The notes under the pieces: model-generated
The model's input: only the letters and a program-made list of their open reading frames with translations
The model's database searches: none
What the model was told of the DNA's origin: nothing
From: SB15 sp964639245
GTDB taxonomy: Bacteria > Chloroflexota > Anaerolineae > Aggregatilineales > J027
Reading direction: 5' to 3'
Length of the DNA: 64,000 bases
Assembly: GCA_964639245.1 (NCBI GenBank)
Contig: CAZXCU010000005.1
Span: 186,001 to 250,000 of the forward strand
Translations under genes and position numbers: made by a program
Shown here: one piece after another, positions 52,235 through 60,428 of the stretch
How the letters are laid out: every line of letters starts with the position of its first letter
How positions within the stretch are numbered: position 1 is the first letter of the stretch

Positions 52235-52909
52235 ATGGCAAACCCGAACGATGAACCTATTTTGATGAGTGTGAGTAAACATTTACAGGAGGCTGACCGT
52301 TTTCTACACCGAGGTGATTTTGATGCAGCGCTTAAGAGTGTAGATTTAGCAATTCACACCGCCCGTCAGCAGGAAAATACTGCGTCGCTTGCAGCAGCCT
52401 ACTATGGCAAAGCGGCGGTCATCTGGGGTATGGGGGGAACCTCCGAAGAAGCGCACCATTACGCCAGCCTTGCCGCCCAACATTCCAAAGCCGATTCCGA
52501 AACCGATTTATTGATTCGGACTTTGGTTGCTCGAATCAAAGCAGCGCGGCAAAATTTTGATGCGGCGATTGTGATTAACGAAGATTTGTTGAACTATTAC
52601 AAACGCGAAAACCGCTTGGATGGTCAAGCCAATATTTTGCGAAGTCTGGGGGATATTCATAAACTCAAAGGCGAATATGAACGCGCCAGAGAACGCTATC
52701 TGATGAGTCTGGCCTTGTTTAGCACGGTGGTGGAGGATGCCCTTAACCGGACGGGTCTGCTGATGAGTCTGGGGTCACTGATGTATGAGATGCAAGATTT
52801 CGTACAAGCTCGCACTTACTGGAATGAAGCCCGCACTATTGCCGAAGCCAATGGATTCCGGGATATCGTTGAAAAAGTAGATACTGCGATTAAAGAGTTA
52901 CTCTCATGA
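52235..52909 (+). CDS. TPR-repeat protein
   Basis: A 224-residue all-helical protein with about five TPR units: HLQEADRFLHRGDFDAALKSVDLAI (first unit core DRFLHRGDFDAALKS), ASLAAAYYGKAAVIWGMG, LIRTLVARIKAARQNFDAAIV, ANILRSLGDIHKLKGEYERA and GLLMSLGSLMYEMQDFVQA. No signal peptide or membrane helix is present. It probably presents clients or bridges proteins of the MoxR-DUF58 system. ATG at 52235 follows AGGAAC. Its stop overlaps the oxidase start as ATGA. Confidence 0.85.
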   Translation: MANPNDEPILMSVSKHLQEADRFLHRGDFDAALKSVDLAIHTARQQENTASLAAAYYGKAAVIWGMGGTSEEAHHYASLAAQHSKADSETDLLIRTLVARIKAARQNFDAAIVINEDLLNYYKRENRLDGQANILRSLGDIHKLKGEYERARERYLMSLALFSTVVEDALNRTGLLMSLGSLMYEMQDFVQARTYWNEARTIAEANGFRDIVEKVDTAIKELLS

Positions 52910-54030
52910 ATTACGATGCGATTGTTATTGGCGCAGGCGCGATGGGCAGTGCCGCCGCTTATCATTTAGCCCGTTCCGGTCAAAAAGTTTTGCTGGTGGA
53001 ACAATTTCAGGTTGACCACAAACTTGGTAGTTCTTATGGATATACCCGGATTATTCGTTATGCCTACCAAGACCCTGCTTACATCGAGATGGCAAAAGTT
53101 GTTTACCCGATGTGGCACGCGCTTGAACAAGAGGCCGAAGAAATCCTTTACATCAAAACGGGTGGATTGGATTTTGCCAGAGCCGATAATCCACATTTTC
53201 TTGCGACCCGCGATGCCATGCAGCACTCTGGTATCGTCTTTGAGATGCTTTCCCCGGCGGAAGTTCATGCCCGTTTCCCCCAATTTCATTTAGAAGCGGA
53301 TATGCAGGCCATTTACCAAGCGGATGCAGGTGCGCTACGGGTGTCACGTTGCATTATCGCGCAGATTCGCCTTGCCGTAGAAAAATATGGCGCAACCCTG
53401 CTTGAAAATACCGCCGTTCAAAAAATTACCCCCTCAGTAGGCGGGGTAACAGTTGAAACCTCACAAGGCACATTCAGCGCTGCCCGTTTGGTTATCAGCG
53501 CGGGAGGGTGGAGCAAACCTCTGCTGGATTCGCTTGGGATGGTGCTTCCGCTTGAAGTGATGCGCCAACCGGTAACCTTTTTTGCACCCCCGCCCAATTT
53601 TACAGTGGAAACCATGCCAATTTTTATTGCATGGGGCGAACCTAATTTTTATGGCATTGGCGGAATAGACGGCACAGGGTTTAAGTGCGCTCAACATCTT
53701 GGCGGGGAAATTGTGAATCCAGATACGATGAATCGGACAGTGGAAGATTCATTTGTGGCACACATTCGCCGCTTTTTGCATCGGCACATTCCTACCATGG
53801 CAGAACAACCCTTGGTTGAAACGCATGTGTGCATGTACACCATGACCCCTGACGAAGATTTTGTGATTGACCAGCACCCGCAATATCCGCACATCGCCTG
53901 CGCCGCAGGTTTTAGCGGGCATGGCTTTAAATTTAGTACGCTGGTGGGCAAAATGCTGGGGGATCTGGTGTGCAGCCAGCCCATCAGCTTTGACCTTAAC
54001 TTGTTTAAGGCCAGCCGCTTCACAAGCTAG
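52906..54030 (+). CDS. monomeric sarcosine oxidase/SolA-like flavoenzyme
   Basis: A 374-residue FAD-dependent amine oxidase of the DAO superfamily. The dinucleotide site is VIGAGAMGSAAAYHLARSG (6-24). Family features are FQVDHKLGSSYGYTRIIRYAY, covalent flavin attachment Cys309 in CMYTMTPDEDFVID, and AGFSGHGFKFSTLVGKMLGDL (given in part: GFSGHGFKFST). Members oxidise N-methylated amino acids such as sarcosine or N-methyltryptophan, forming aldehyde and peroxide. ATG overlaps the TPR gene stop by four bases, so it is translationally coupled to it, an odd companion for a MoxR unit. Confidence 0.92.
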   Translation: MNYDAIVIGAGAMGSAAAYHLARSGQKVLLVEQFQVDHKLGSSYGYTRIIRYAYQDPAYIEMAKVVYPMWHALEQEAEEILYIKTGGLDFARADNPHFLATRDAMQHSGIVFEMLSPAEVHARFPQFHLEADMQAIYQADAGALRVSRCIIAQIRLAVEKYGATLLENTAVQKITPSVGGVTVETSQGTFSAARLVISAGGWSKPLLDSLGMVLPLEVMRQPVTFFAPPPNFTVETMPIFIAWGEPNFYGIGGIDGTGFKCAQHLGGEIVNPDTMNRTVEDSFVAHIRRFLHRHIPTMAEQPLVETHVCMYTMTPDEDFVIDQHPQYPHIACAAGFSGHGFKFSTLVGKMLGDLVCSQPISFDLNLFKASRFTS

Positions 54031-54088
54031 TATTCACGGGGCATTTTCGGTAAAATAAAGCAGTTTAACCCGTGTTTAAGGAGCATCA

Positions 54089-54979
54089 ATGCGCGAAGTT
54101 ACCATTGCTATTGTTCAATATTCCCCCAAACTCGCAGAACCGGAAGAAAATCTGGTTAAAATGTCCGAGTTTGTGTCCCGGATTGCTTCGCAGCAAAAAG
54201 TGGACTTGATTGTTTTCCCCGAACTTGCCACCAGTGGCTATGAATTGGGTGTGAAATCCACGGAGGTAGCCCAGCGCATTCCCGGCCCCACCATCAATTT
54301 AATGTCGCAGCGTGCCTCCGAATATGGGGTTTATATCGCGTTTGGGATGGTTTCTAAGGAAAAAGTGGAAAGCATCATTTTTAACTCCGCCGTTTTGATT
54401 GGCCCGGATGGGGAATTGGTGGGTTCATACGACAAAATGCACCTGCGCGGCGAAGAACGGATGGCATTCCGCGAAGGCTATAAACTACCTGTTTTTGAAA
54501 CGGAAACTATCGGGAACGTAGGGTTACTTTTGGGGTGGGACTTGGCTTTCCCTGAAACTGCCCGTTGTTTGGCGGTGGATGGTGCGGAATTGATCATCGC
54601 CATGACCAACTGGGAAAAAGCCCACATGGAAGAATACCGCAGCTATGTGAAAGCCCGTGCGTTTGAAAATTCTGTCTACATGGTCGCTGCTAACCGTGTT
54701 GGGGAAGATGTAACGCTGAGTTTTGGCGGCGAAAGTATGATTGTTGGGCCGCGTGGCAAGGTGTATACATCCCTCGCTGCCGATGCCAAACCGGAAAAAG
54801 TCTCTCTGGTTGTGCCTGCTGAGGACAAAGAGAAAGAAAAAGAAGCCAAACCCGCCCCCGCCGAAGGATTTAGCGTGGCGCGGATTGACTTGGATGAAGT
54901 CCGTAAATTCCGTGAAGAATTTCAATATTTACAATCACGCCAACCCACCAACTATAAATCGGTAGTCAAACGCTACTAA
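54089..54979 (+). CDS. nitrilase-superfamily protein lacking the catalytic cysteine
   Basis: A 296-residue carbon-nitrogen hydrolase fold. Glu45 (VFPELATSGYE) and Lys116 (YDKMHLRGEER) of the catalytic triad are present. At the nucleophile elbow the usual xCxD-x2-FPE reads LLGWDLAFPE: Gly149 (codon GGG, 54533-54535) stands where the cysteine should be. Surrounding family residues are well kept, so this looks like a maintained pseudoenzyme and not a decaying gene. A charged insertion (EDKEKEKEAKPAPAEG, 245-260) lies before the last strand. ATG follows AAGGAG. The small membrane-protein gene follows at 36 bases and may be its partner. Confidence 0.85.
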   Translation: MREVTIAIVQYSPKLAEPEENLVKMSEFVSRIASQQKVDLIVFPELATSGYELGVKSTEVAQRIPGPTINLMSQRASEYGVYIAFGMVSKEKVESIIFNSAVLIGPDGELVGSYDKMHLRGEERMAFREGYKLPVFETETIGNVGLLLGWDLAFPETARCLAVDGAELIIAMTNWEKAHMEEYRSYVKARAFENSVYMVAANRVGEDVTLSFGGESMIVGPRGKVYTSLAADAKPEKVSLVVPAEDKEKEKEAKPAPAEGFSVARIDLDEVRKFREEFQYLQSRQPTNYKSVVKRY

Positions 54980-55015
54980 ATCTTGTTTCTGTTGGCGTGC
55001 TGAAAGGAGACCATC

Positions 55016-55201
55016 ATGGATGATAACCGCCCACCGTCCGTCGGCGCACCAACAGAATACGCCGAAGCCCAAGAAGTTCCAGAGTGGTTCGCTCAAATTG
55101 TTCAGTTTTTCATGGCCGGGCCAGTCATTATCGCTTTTTTGTGCGGTGGGCTGCCCACCCTCTTAGCGATTTGCTATTGCATTGCGACCTTGTTTCTCTA
55201 G
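55016..55201 (+). CDS. 61-residue single-pass membrane protein
   Basis: A short protein with a polar, proline-rich N-terminal half (DDNRPPSVGAPTEYAEAQEVPEW) and one long hydrophobic helix (about 27-60: FFMAGPVIIAFLCGGLPTLL followed by AICYCIATLFL). The ATG at 55016 has a strong AAAGGAG eight bases upstream, which supports real translation. No family is recognised. It lies between the nitrilase-like gene and threonine aldolase with short gaps, so it probably shares their transcript. A membrane anchor for a soluble neighbour is possible. Confidence 0.65.
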   Translation: MDDNRPPSVGAPTEYAEAQEVPEWFAQIVQFFMAGPVIIAFLCGGLPTLLAICYCIATLFL

Positions 55202-55212
55202 GAAAACCATAA

Positions 55213-56250
55213 ATGGAAAAAATTGATTTGCGGAGCGACACCGTAACCTGGCCTACCCCCTCCATGCGGCAGGCCATGATGGAAGCGGAGGTCGGGGATG
55301 ATGTTTACGGTGAAGACCCCACGGTCAATGAACTTGAACGGCGAGCAGCCCAAAAATTTGGTAAAGAAGCCGCCTTGTTTGTCGCCAGTGGCTCAATGGG
55401 CAACATCGTGTCCATCATGGCACACTGCGAGCGGGGTGAACGCATCATCACCGGGCAAAATTCCCATGTCAATGCCTATGAAGCAGGCAATCCGGCAGTT
55501 TTAGGGGGCATCCAACCATGGACAGTTCCGGTGCAACCCGACGGCACACTTCGCCTAGAAGATATTCAAGCGGGTATCAGCACCGAAGATGTGCATTATC
55601 CTCATACCACGCTGGTGTGTTTAGAAAATACACAGGGCGCAACCGGAGGACAGCCACTGACTGCGGATTACATCACACAGGTAGGGCAGTTGTGCCGTCA
55701 GAACAACTTGAAATTGCACATTGACGGCGCACGGATTTTTAACGCCGCCGCCGCGACAGAAACAGATGTTGCCACCCTCACCGCCCCTGCCGACAGTGTT
55801 ACCTTTTGTCTTTCTAAAGGGTTATGTGCGCCTGCCGGGTCGGTCATTGTGGGGTCAGCCGCGTTTATCTACAAAGCCCGTCGGATTCGGAAACTACTGG
55901 GTGGGGGAATGCGGCAAGCAGGTATTTTAGCGGCGGCTGGGATAATCGCGCTGGAAGACATGAGCCAGCGTTTGCACGAAGACCATGCCACCGCCAAAGC
56001 ACTTGCCGAAGGACTCGCCCAGATTCGCGGTATTGATATTCAGCCCGAACGGTTTAAAACGAATATGGTGTTCCTAAAATTGAATGAGGATGCCAAGTTG
56101 AGCGCCGCCGCCCTTTCGCAAAAATTAGAAGCGGACAACATCATTTTGCGTCCAAATGGCATTTATAATTTCCGTGCTGTCACCCATTACTGGATTAAAC
56201 CTACCCATATTGATTATGTGCTGGAACGGATGAACCGCTACCTGTCATGA
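55213..56250 (+). CDS. ltaE: low-specificity L-threonine aldolase
   Basis: A 345-residue fold-type I PLP enzyme that cleaves L-threonine or allo-threonine to glycine and acetaldehyde. Motifs: IDLRSDTVTWPTPSMRQAM (4-22), GDDVYGEDPTVNELE (28-42), the ring-stacking His86 region in GQNSHVNAYE, LENTQGATGGQ, HIDGARIFNAA with Asp171 and Arg174, and the Schiff-base lysine Lys202 in FCLSKGLCAPAGS. Length is normal. It starts 11 bases after the small membrane-protein gene and overlaps the next gene by four bases (ATGA). Confidence 0.95.
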   Translation: MEKIDLRSDTVTWPTPSMRQAMMEAEVGDDVYGEDPTVNELERRAAQKFGKEAALFVASGSMGNIVSIMAHCERGERIITGQNSHVNAYEAGNPAVLGGIQPWTVPVQPDGTLRLEDIQAGISTEDVHYPHTTLVCLENTQGATGGQPLTADYITQVGQLCRQNNLKLHIDGARIFNAAAATETDVATLTAPADSVTFCLSKGLCAPAGSVIVGSAAFIYKARRIRKLLGGGMRQAGILAAAGIIALEDMSQRLHEDHATAKALAEGLAQIRGIDIQPERFKTNMVFLKLNEDAKLSAAALSQKLEADNIILRPNGIYNFRAVTHYWIKPTHIDYVLERMNRYLS

Positions 56251-57059
56251 CCGATTTATTTTTACCAGAGGAAAATGACGAGGAAATTGAACCGACAAGG
56301 CCAATGCAGCCAGTTCCCCGTCATCTTTACCGCGAACAAAAGCCAGAAGCCCTGCGTCAGCGTGAACCGATTCAAGCGATTCTGGAGCAAGCCCGCAAAC
56401 TTGCTGAAGCGCAGGAAGAACGCCCTGAATATATTGAACCACGTCCCGGACGACGCGAAGTTGACCCGCTTTTTGCCTATCTGCTGGTTATTTCGCTTGC
56501 CATCGGCCTTTCCCCTCTCAATCCCTCCATCCGCTATGTTTTTTTGTGGGGATTGATGGGTGTTGTGGGGGTGATGGGCTATCTGCTTGGCACCCGCACC
56601 GACGAACGTGAAACACATGTGGTGGATTTACTCTGGGGAGTGATGTTCGGGTTTATTTCCAGCGCCCCGTTTTTGGTTGCCTTTGGCTCATCCCTCAACA
56701 CAATTTCCGTGCGGATGTTTGATATTGAAACCACACCGTCTATCATCATGGATACGTGGGTACTTATGGCGGTTATGTTCGTCATTCCCGCCAGCGAAAG
56801 TTTATTTTTTCGCGGTACACTCCAAGAGGTTCGCAGTTTTGGGTTTACGGTGGTGCTGGCGACGCTTTGGTCGGCGGTCTTATTTTTTCCCCATATGGAA
56901 TTGGGCGGGCGTGAAGTTATTGGCATAATTTTGTTGATTGTGTTCGGTCTGCTCAATTTCATGTACAGCTACGTGCGGTTTAGAAATGGCTTGGCGGCGG
57001 CGTGGCTGTGTCAGGCCATCAGTTACGGGCTACTCTGGTTCTTACCCCGTCTTTTCTGA
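56247..57059 (+). CDS. CPBP-like intramembrane protease, motif partly degenerate
   Basis: A 270-residue membrane protein. The first 70 residues are charged and cytoplasmic (EPTRPMQPVPRHLYREQKP). About seven helices follow from residue 75. The pattern PASESLFFRGTLQEVR (181-196) matches motif 1 of CPBP/Abi proteases (EExxxR), but the second glutamate is serine (Glu184, Ser185, Arg189). Motif 2 is reduced to FFPHMELG with His216. Glu184 and His216 could still form an active site; loss of the second glutamate leaves activity uncertain. ATG overlaps the aldolase stop by four bases. Confidence 0.75.
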   Translation: MTDLFLPEENDEEIEPTRPMQPVPRHLYREQKPEALRQREPIQAILEQARKLAEAQEERPEYIEPRPGRREVDPLFAYLLVISLAIGLSPLNPSIRYVFLWGLMGVVGVMGYLLGTRTDERETHVVDLLWGVMFGFISSAPFLVAFGSSLNTISVRMFDIETTPSIIMDTWVLMAVMFVIPASESLFFRGTLQEVRSFGFTVVLATLWSAVLFFPHMELGGREVIGIILLIVFGLLNFMYSYVRFRNGLAAAWLCQAISYGLLWFLPRLF

Positions 57060-57068
57060 TAAACACCA

Positions 57069-57096
57069 TTGACAGCGTATAAAATTTCGCTAGAAT
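57069..57096 (+). promoter_or_regulatory. promoter of tRNA-Phe
   Basis: TTGACA (57069-57074), a 16-base spacer and TAGAAT (57091-57096), 11 bases before the mature tRNA. Confidence 0.75.
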
Positions 57097-57107
57097 GTGA
57101 TTTACAC

Positions 57108-57180
57108 GCTCAGGTAGCTCAGTTGGTAGAGCAACGCACTGAAAATGCGTGGGTCGCCAGTTCAAGTCTGGCCTTGAGCA
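57108..57180 (+). tRNA. tRNA-Phe (anticodon GAA)
   Basis: A 73-base cloverleaf. The acceptor GCTCAGG pairs with CTTGAGC (one G-U pair); D arm GCTCAGTTGGTAGAGC; anticodon stem ACGCA/TGCGT with loop CTGAAAA giving GAA; T arm GCCAGTTCAAGTCTGGC. The discriminator is A and CCA is not encoded. A promoter and a terminator flank it. Confidence 0.96.
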
Positions 57181-57184
57181 TCGA

Positions 57185-57214
57185 AAATCCCATCTTTCAC
57201 AGATGGGATTTTTT
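57185..57214. terminator. bidirectional terminator between tRNA-Phe and tat gene
   Basis: An 11-base stem AAATCCCATCT (57185-57195) / AGATGGGATTT (57201-57211) with loop TTCAC and T-runs on both exits. It ends tRNA-Phe on the plus strand and the TatA/B-like gene (stop at 57218) on the minus strand. Confidence 0.9.
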
Positions 57215-57217
57215 GGT

Positions 57218-57625
57218 TTATTTGTTTTTAGGCAGCCACGCTGAATATTGGGTGGACTCGTCACGTTCCTCTGGGGTAGGCGCTTCATCTGTTTTTGCAC
57301 CATTTTGCGTTGGCTTGGCGGGTTCTTCGGCAATTTTTTCAATGTAACGGGTAGCTTGGGCGGCTAGGCGGGTGGGGTTTGCCGCGCCGCGAATTTGATT
57401 GACCCCCTGTGTGAGTTCGCGGGTGGTTTTCATGAGTTCTTTGCCCTCGTCCCCCATCTCATTTTCCAATTGCCGCATCATCTGTGACCACATCTGACGG
57501 AGTTGGTGAATCAATTTGCCCGCTTCTCGCGCCCATTTGACCGTATTACGTGGCCCACCCACCACCAGCAGCACAAAAACAATGATAAGAATTTCGGCTG
57601 GCCCAATTCCAAAGATGCCGTCCAT
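57218..57625 (-). CDS. TatA/TatB-like twin-arginine translocase subunit
   Basis: A 135-residue protein. An N-terminal helix (FGIGPAEILIIVFVLLVVGG, 5-24) with the glycine/proline/glutamate pattern of TatA/B is followed by a hinge, an amphipathic helix (TVKWAREAGKLIHQLRQMWSQMM) and a charged disordered tail. The extended amphipathic region and Glu in the helix start favour TatB, but the two cannot be separated surely. It serves export of folded proteins. No tatC is visible in the window. It is a single gene on the minus strand, diverging from the M50B-like gene. Confidence 0.85.
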   Translation of the reverse strand: MDGIFGIGPAEILIIVFVLLVVGGPRNTVKWAREAGKLIHQLRQMWSQMMRQLENEMGDEGKELMKTTRELTQGVNQIRGAANPTRLAAQATRYIEKIAEEPAKPTQNGAKTDEAPTPEERDESTQYSAWLPKNK

Positions 57626-57713
57626 GTTTTTTCCCTACACAACTATCATTAGATTTTCATTCTAAATGCTTTGACGCTGTTAGCCAATGGAACGTACAAT
57701 GGGAGGTGATTGG

Positions 57714-58601
57714 ATGTTAAACATGACCACCATGATTGATAAAGTTTCTTACCGTCGGGATTTTATGCTGGCATTCGCGGCCTTTGTGGTCGCGTTTGTG
57801 CTGTGGCAATTTCGCCCATTTTCGCCCGTGACCTATCCATTGCGCTTGTTTGTCACCTTTATTCATGAATTGGGACATGGCACAGCCGCCCTCGCTACCG
57901 GGGGAGAATTTCGCAATTTTGAAGTGAAATCTTCCGGTGCAGGGCTGGCCTATTCCGCCGGTGGGATTCGCCCGCTAGTCATTTCGGCTGGCTATGTGGG
58001 AACAGCCGTTTTTGGGGCAACCTTGCTTTTTGCCGCCAATCGCTATCAACAACCCCGTCGCCTTGCGATTCTGCTGGGGATCATTTTTATCCTCCTCACG
58101 CTAGGATATTCGGGTTTGGGACTGAGCAATCTTCAGATTTTAGAAATAGGACTGGTGCTGGGAGTCTTAGGGGGTTCGGGCTATGTTCTGCTCAACACCC
58201 ATGAGGATAACCGACGGTTATTCGCGGCGGTTGGGAGTCTCTGCGGATTGCTGCTGCTCATTTATTTTGCGGCAGGCGATAATGTTTTAACCTTGGTCGT
58301 CGGTGTGGTGAGTGGAATTTTGCTCATTTTAATCGGGCGTTATGCTGACCGGGATGTAGCCTTGTTTGTGCTGAATTTTTTGGCCTTTGTGGTCGGGTTA
58401 AACGCCATCACCGACGCATGGATTCTGTATCAAATTGTCTCTCAGCCGAGCCTTGTGCCACACAACGATGCAACCAGCATGGCAAATGCAACCGCATTTC
58501 CGGCGGCATTTTGGGCAACCACTTGGATCATCACATCCGTGCTTTTGTTAGGGGGCGCAACATGGCTCACCTTTGTTCGTCCTTTCAATAAACACGGGTG
58601 A
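57714..58601 (+). CDS. M50B-like membrane metalloprotease
   Basis: A 295-residue polytopic protein. The first helix is followed by FVTFIHELGHGTAALATGGEF with HELGH at 51-55, and ISAGYVGTAVFGATLLFAANR resembles the second conserved helix of the M50B (PF13398-like) group. About eight helices occur in all. The usual C-terminal zinc-ligand NPxxDG of S2P proteases is not evident, as in other M50B proteins. The start at 57714 is chosen because GGAGGTGAT precedes it ideally; nine more upstream codons are open. The DUF456 gene follows after three bases. Confidence 0.82.
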   Translation: MLNMTTMIDKVSYRRDFMLAFAAFVVAFVLWQFRPFSPVTYPLRLFVTFIHELGHGTAALATGGEFRNFEVKSSGAGLAYSAGGIRPLVISAGYVGTAVFGATLLFAANRYQQPRRLAILLGIIFILLTLGYSGLGLSNLQILEIGLVLGVLGGSGYVLLNTHEDNRRLFAAVGSLCGLLLLIYFAAGDNVLTLVVGVVSGILLILIGRYADRDVALFVLNFLAFVVGLNAITDAWILYQIVSQPSLVPHNDATSMANATAFPAAFWATTWIITSVLLLGGATWLTFVRPFNKHG

Positions 58602-58604
58602 TTT

Positions 58605-59099
58605 ATGGAAGATGTCTCGATTGGTGTAGTCGTGCTTATTATGGTCGGGGCAATTTTTGCCTCGTTCATCCCCTTTATCCCCGGCCCGGCGCTGGTATGG
58701 TTTTTTGGCTGTCTCTACGCCCTGTTAAGCGGTTTTGAACGGATTAGTGTTTTAGCGCTTGTCCTCATGACCCTGTTCATGATAATCGGTGCAACGGTTG
58801 ATTTCTGGCTACGGGCATTAGGGATGCAAACGCGGGACACTTCCTGCTGGGCTTCGTTGGGGAGTGGCATTGGCGGGATGTTAGGAACGGTACTTATCCC
58901 GATTCCACTGCTGGGAACCATTATCGGTTTGGTGGTGGGAGCAATCCTCGTTGAATTTATGCGTTTGGGCGAACTCCGTCCTGCTATGTCCGAAGGCAAA
59001 TATGCCTTCAAACTTTATGTGATTGGCGAGGCCATCGAACTCAGTATGAGTTTAGCCATCATTGCGGTATTTATTACCAGTGCGTGGCTGACCGCGTAA
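58605..59099 (+). CDS. DUF456 membrane protein
   Basis: A 164-residue protein with about four helices. It matches DUF456 by layout: FIPFIPGPALVWFFGCLYALLSGFERI near the N-terminus (core PFIPGPALVWF), glycine-zipper helices GSGIGGMLGTVLIPIPLLGTIIGLVVGAILVEF (given in part: GSGIGGMLGTVLIPIPLLGT), and AFKLYVIGEAIELSMSLAII. Glycine zippers suggest oligomerisation or membrane insertion by self-association. The function is unknown in the family. It overlaps the possible upstream frame of plsY and lies three bases after the M50B-like gene. Confidence 0.8.
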   Translation: MEDVSIGVVVLIMVGAIFASFIPFIPGPALVWFFGCLYALLSGFERISVLALVLMTLFMIIGATVDFWLRALGMQTRDTSCWASLGSGIGGMLGTVLIPIPLLGTIIGLVVGAILVEFMRLGELRPAMSEGKYAFKLYVIGEAIELSMSLAIIAVFITSAWLTA

Positions 59100-59158
59100 C
59101 TTTTGGTGGAGCAGGTGTTATAATCCGCATCACAATGAGCATTTTTGGAGCAAGGCAG

Positions 59159-59806
59159 ATGGACACACAAATCGTATTGCTCATTATCACCCTGTCATAT
59201 GTTATTGGGTCATTCCCTACAGCGTATCTTGCCGGGCGTGCCAATGGTATCAACATTTTTGATGTGGGCAGCGGCAACATGGGAACCACCAATGTCCTCC
59301 GGGCTTTAGGCTTGGGCTGGGGCGCGGTGGTGTTCGCAGTCGATATTGCCAAAGGTATTTTGGCGGTTTGGCTAGCCCGTCAGCTTGCGCCGGAAACTTC
59401 GCAGGCCTCCGCCAGTGCAATCAGCGCAGTAGCGGTTGTGACCGGGCATAACTGGTCATTCATCGCCTCGTTGATTTCGGGCAGTATTCGGGGCGGTAAG
59501 GGGGCAGCGACTGCTGGTGGCACATGGTTAATTATCATGCCCGCGTTTGTCTTAGCGATTCCCCTCGTGATTATGGCACTCGTTGTGCTGACCACGCGCT
59601 ATATGTCCTTAGGGGTTCTCATTACGACTATTACCTGCGGCGTGATCTTAACCGCGTTGGTGGCTACCCATCAGATGGATGAGGCCTATTTGCTGTATTA
59701 TCTGGTAGGGGTGATGGTTTTCTATCGCCACCGTGATAATATTAAGCGCTTGCTGGCAGGAAACGAACGGCGGGTAGGTGAACGAGCCGAAATTTCATCG
59801 AAATAA
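59159..59806 (+). CDS. plsY: glycerol-3-phosphate acyltransferase PlsY
   Basis: A 215-residue polytopic enzyme that transfers acyl groups from acyl-phosphate to glycerol-3-phosphate, the first step of phospholipid synthesis. Motif 1 is DVGSGNMGTTNVLRALG (35-51), VVFAVDIAKGILAVW follows, motif 2 is in the VTGHNWSFIASL-to-RGGKGAATAGG segment, with a few extra residues between its halves. ATG at 59159 follows TTTGGAG; a frame open to 59084 overlaps DUF456 and is not needed. The lipoprotein gene begins 29 bases before its stop, and plsC follows that. Confidence 0.92.
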   Translation: MDTQIVLLIITLSYVIGSFPTAYLAGRANGINIFDVGSGNMGTTNVLRALGLGWGAVVFAVDIAKGILAVWLARQLAPETSQASASAISAVAVVTGHNWSFIASLISGSIRGGKGAATAGGTWLIIMPAFVLAIPLVIMALVVLTTRYMSLGVLITTITCGVILTALVATHQMDEAYLLYYLVGVMVFYRHRDNIKRLLAGNERRVGERAEISSK

Positions 59807-60428
59807 CCTGCGTCCACAGCATCGGCAGGCATTCGCAGGTGCTGTGATTTTGTTTTTTTTCCTCATGAGTTGCCAAACTGCCGAAAAAAAATCTGTGACC
59901 CAACCGCCAACGCTTCCTTTAGCGACGCAGGCGGTGAGGGTGGCAACCTTGCCTCCCACATGGACACCCGTACCCACAGCAACGCCAAGCCAAACGGCAA
60001 CGCAAACCCCTACGCCGACATTGACCGTTAGCCCAACAGTGACCGCGACTCTCAGCGCAGAATTCATTTGTGATAATTTCACCTTGGTCAGCGCACCCGA
60101 AGCCGGAGTTTCACTCCCTTTTGCGGGGTTTATCGCATTCTCGTGGGATGGTAGCCCTCCAGACAGTTTGCTCATTTTATCGGTGAAAAGCACGACCACC
60201 GACAGCGAAACACTGGTGCAATTTCCTTCCGCTGCCCAGCGCAACGCCTATTTTGAGCTGTATTATTTGCCGACATGGGGAACATATCGCTGGACTCTCA
60301 GTTTATTTATTGAACCCTACGGCGAACTTTGTCCGATAAGCGGGACATTTTTCCGGGAAGCATGGTGGGAACACCCGGTGAGTAATCCACTCGCCCCACC
60401 GTTTATTTTTCGTGTACAGACTCCATGA
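59778..60428 (+). CDS. threonine/proline-rich lipoprotein between plsY and plsC
   Basis: A 216-residue protein. The basic N-terminus, hydrophobic helix AGAVILFFFLMSC and lipobox LMSC (Cys32) mark a lipoprotein. A TPT-rich stalk follows (45-90, PPTWTPVPTATPSQTATQTP in part), then a globular beta-rich domain (about 95-216) with two cysteines (ICDNFTLV, GELCPISG) that could form a disulphide and WDGSPPDSLLILSVKS, which recalls an Ig/fibronectin-type fold. The start is GTG at 59778, overlapping plsY by 29 bases, and the end overlaps plsC by four bases. Function unknown. Confidence 0.72.
   Translation: MNEPKFHRNNLRPQHRQAFAGAVILFFFLMSCQTAEKKSVTQPPTLPLATQAVRVATLPPTWTPVPTATPSQTATQTPTPTLTVSPTVTATLSAEFICDNFTLVSAPEAGVSLPFAGFIAFSWDGSPPDSLLILSVKSTTTDSETLVQFPSAAQRNAYFELYYLPTWGTYRWTLSLFIEPYGELCPISGTFFREAWWEHPVSNPLAPPFIFRVQTP

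Noticed and set aside
57671..57700. TTGACG-18-TACAAT as a promoter for the M50B-like gene
   Set aside because: The implied transcription start falls inside the Shine-Dalgarno at 57701-57710, so the mRNA could not use it well; probably chance.
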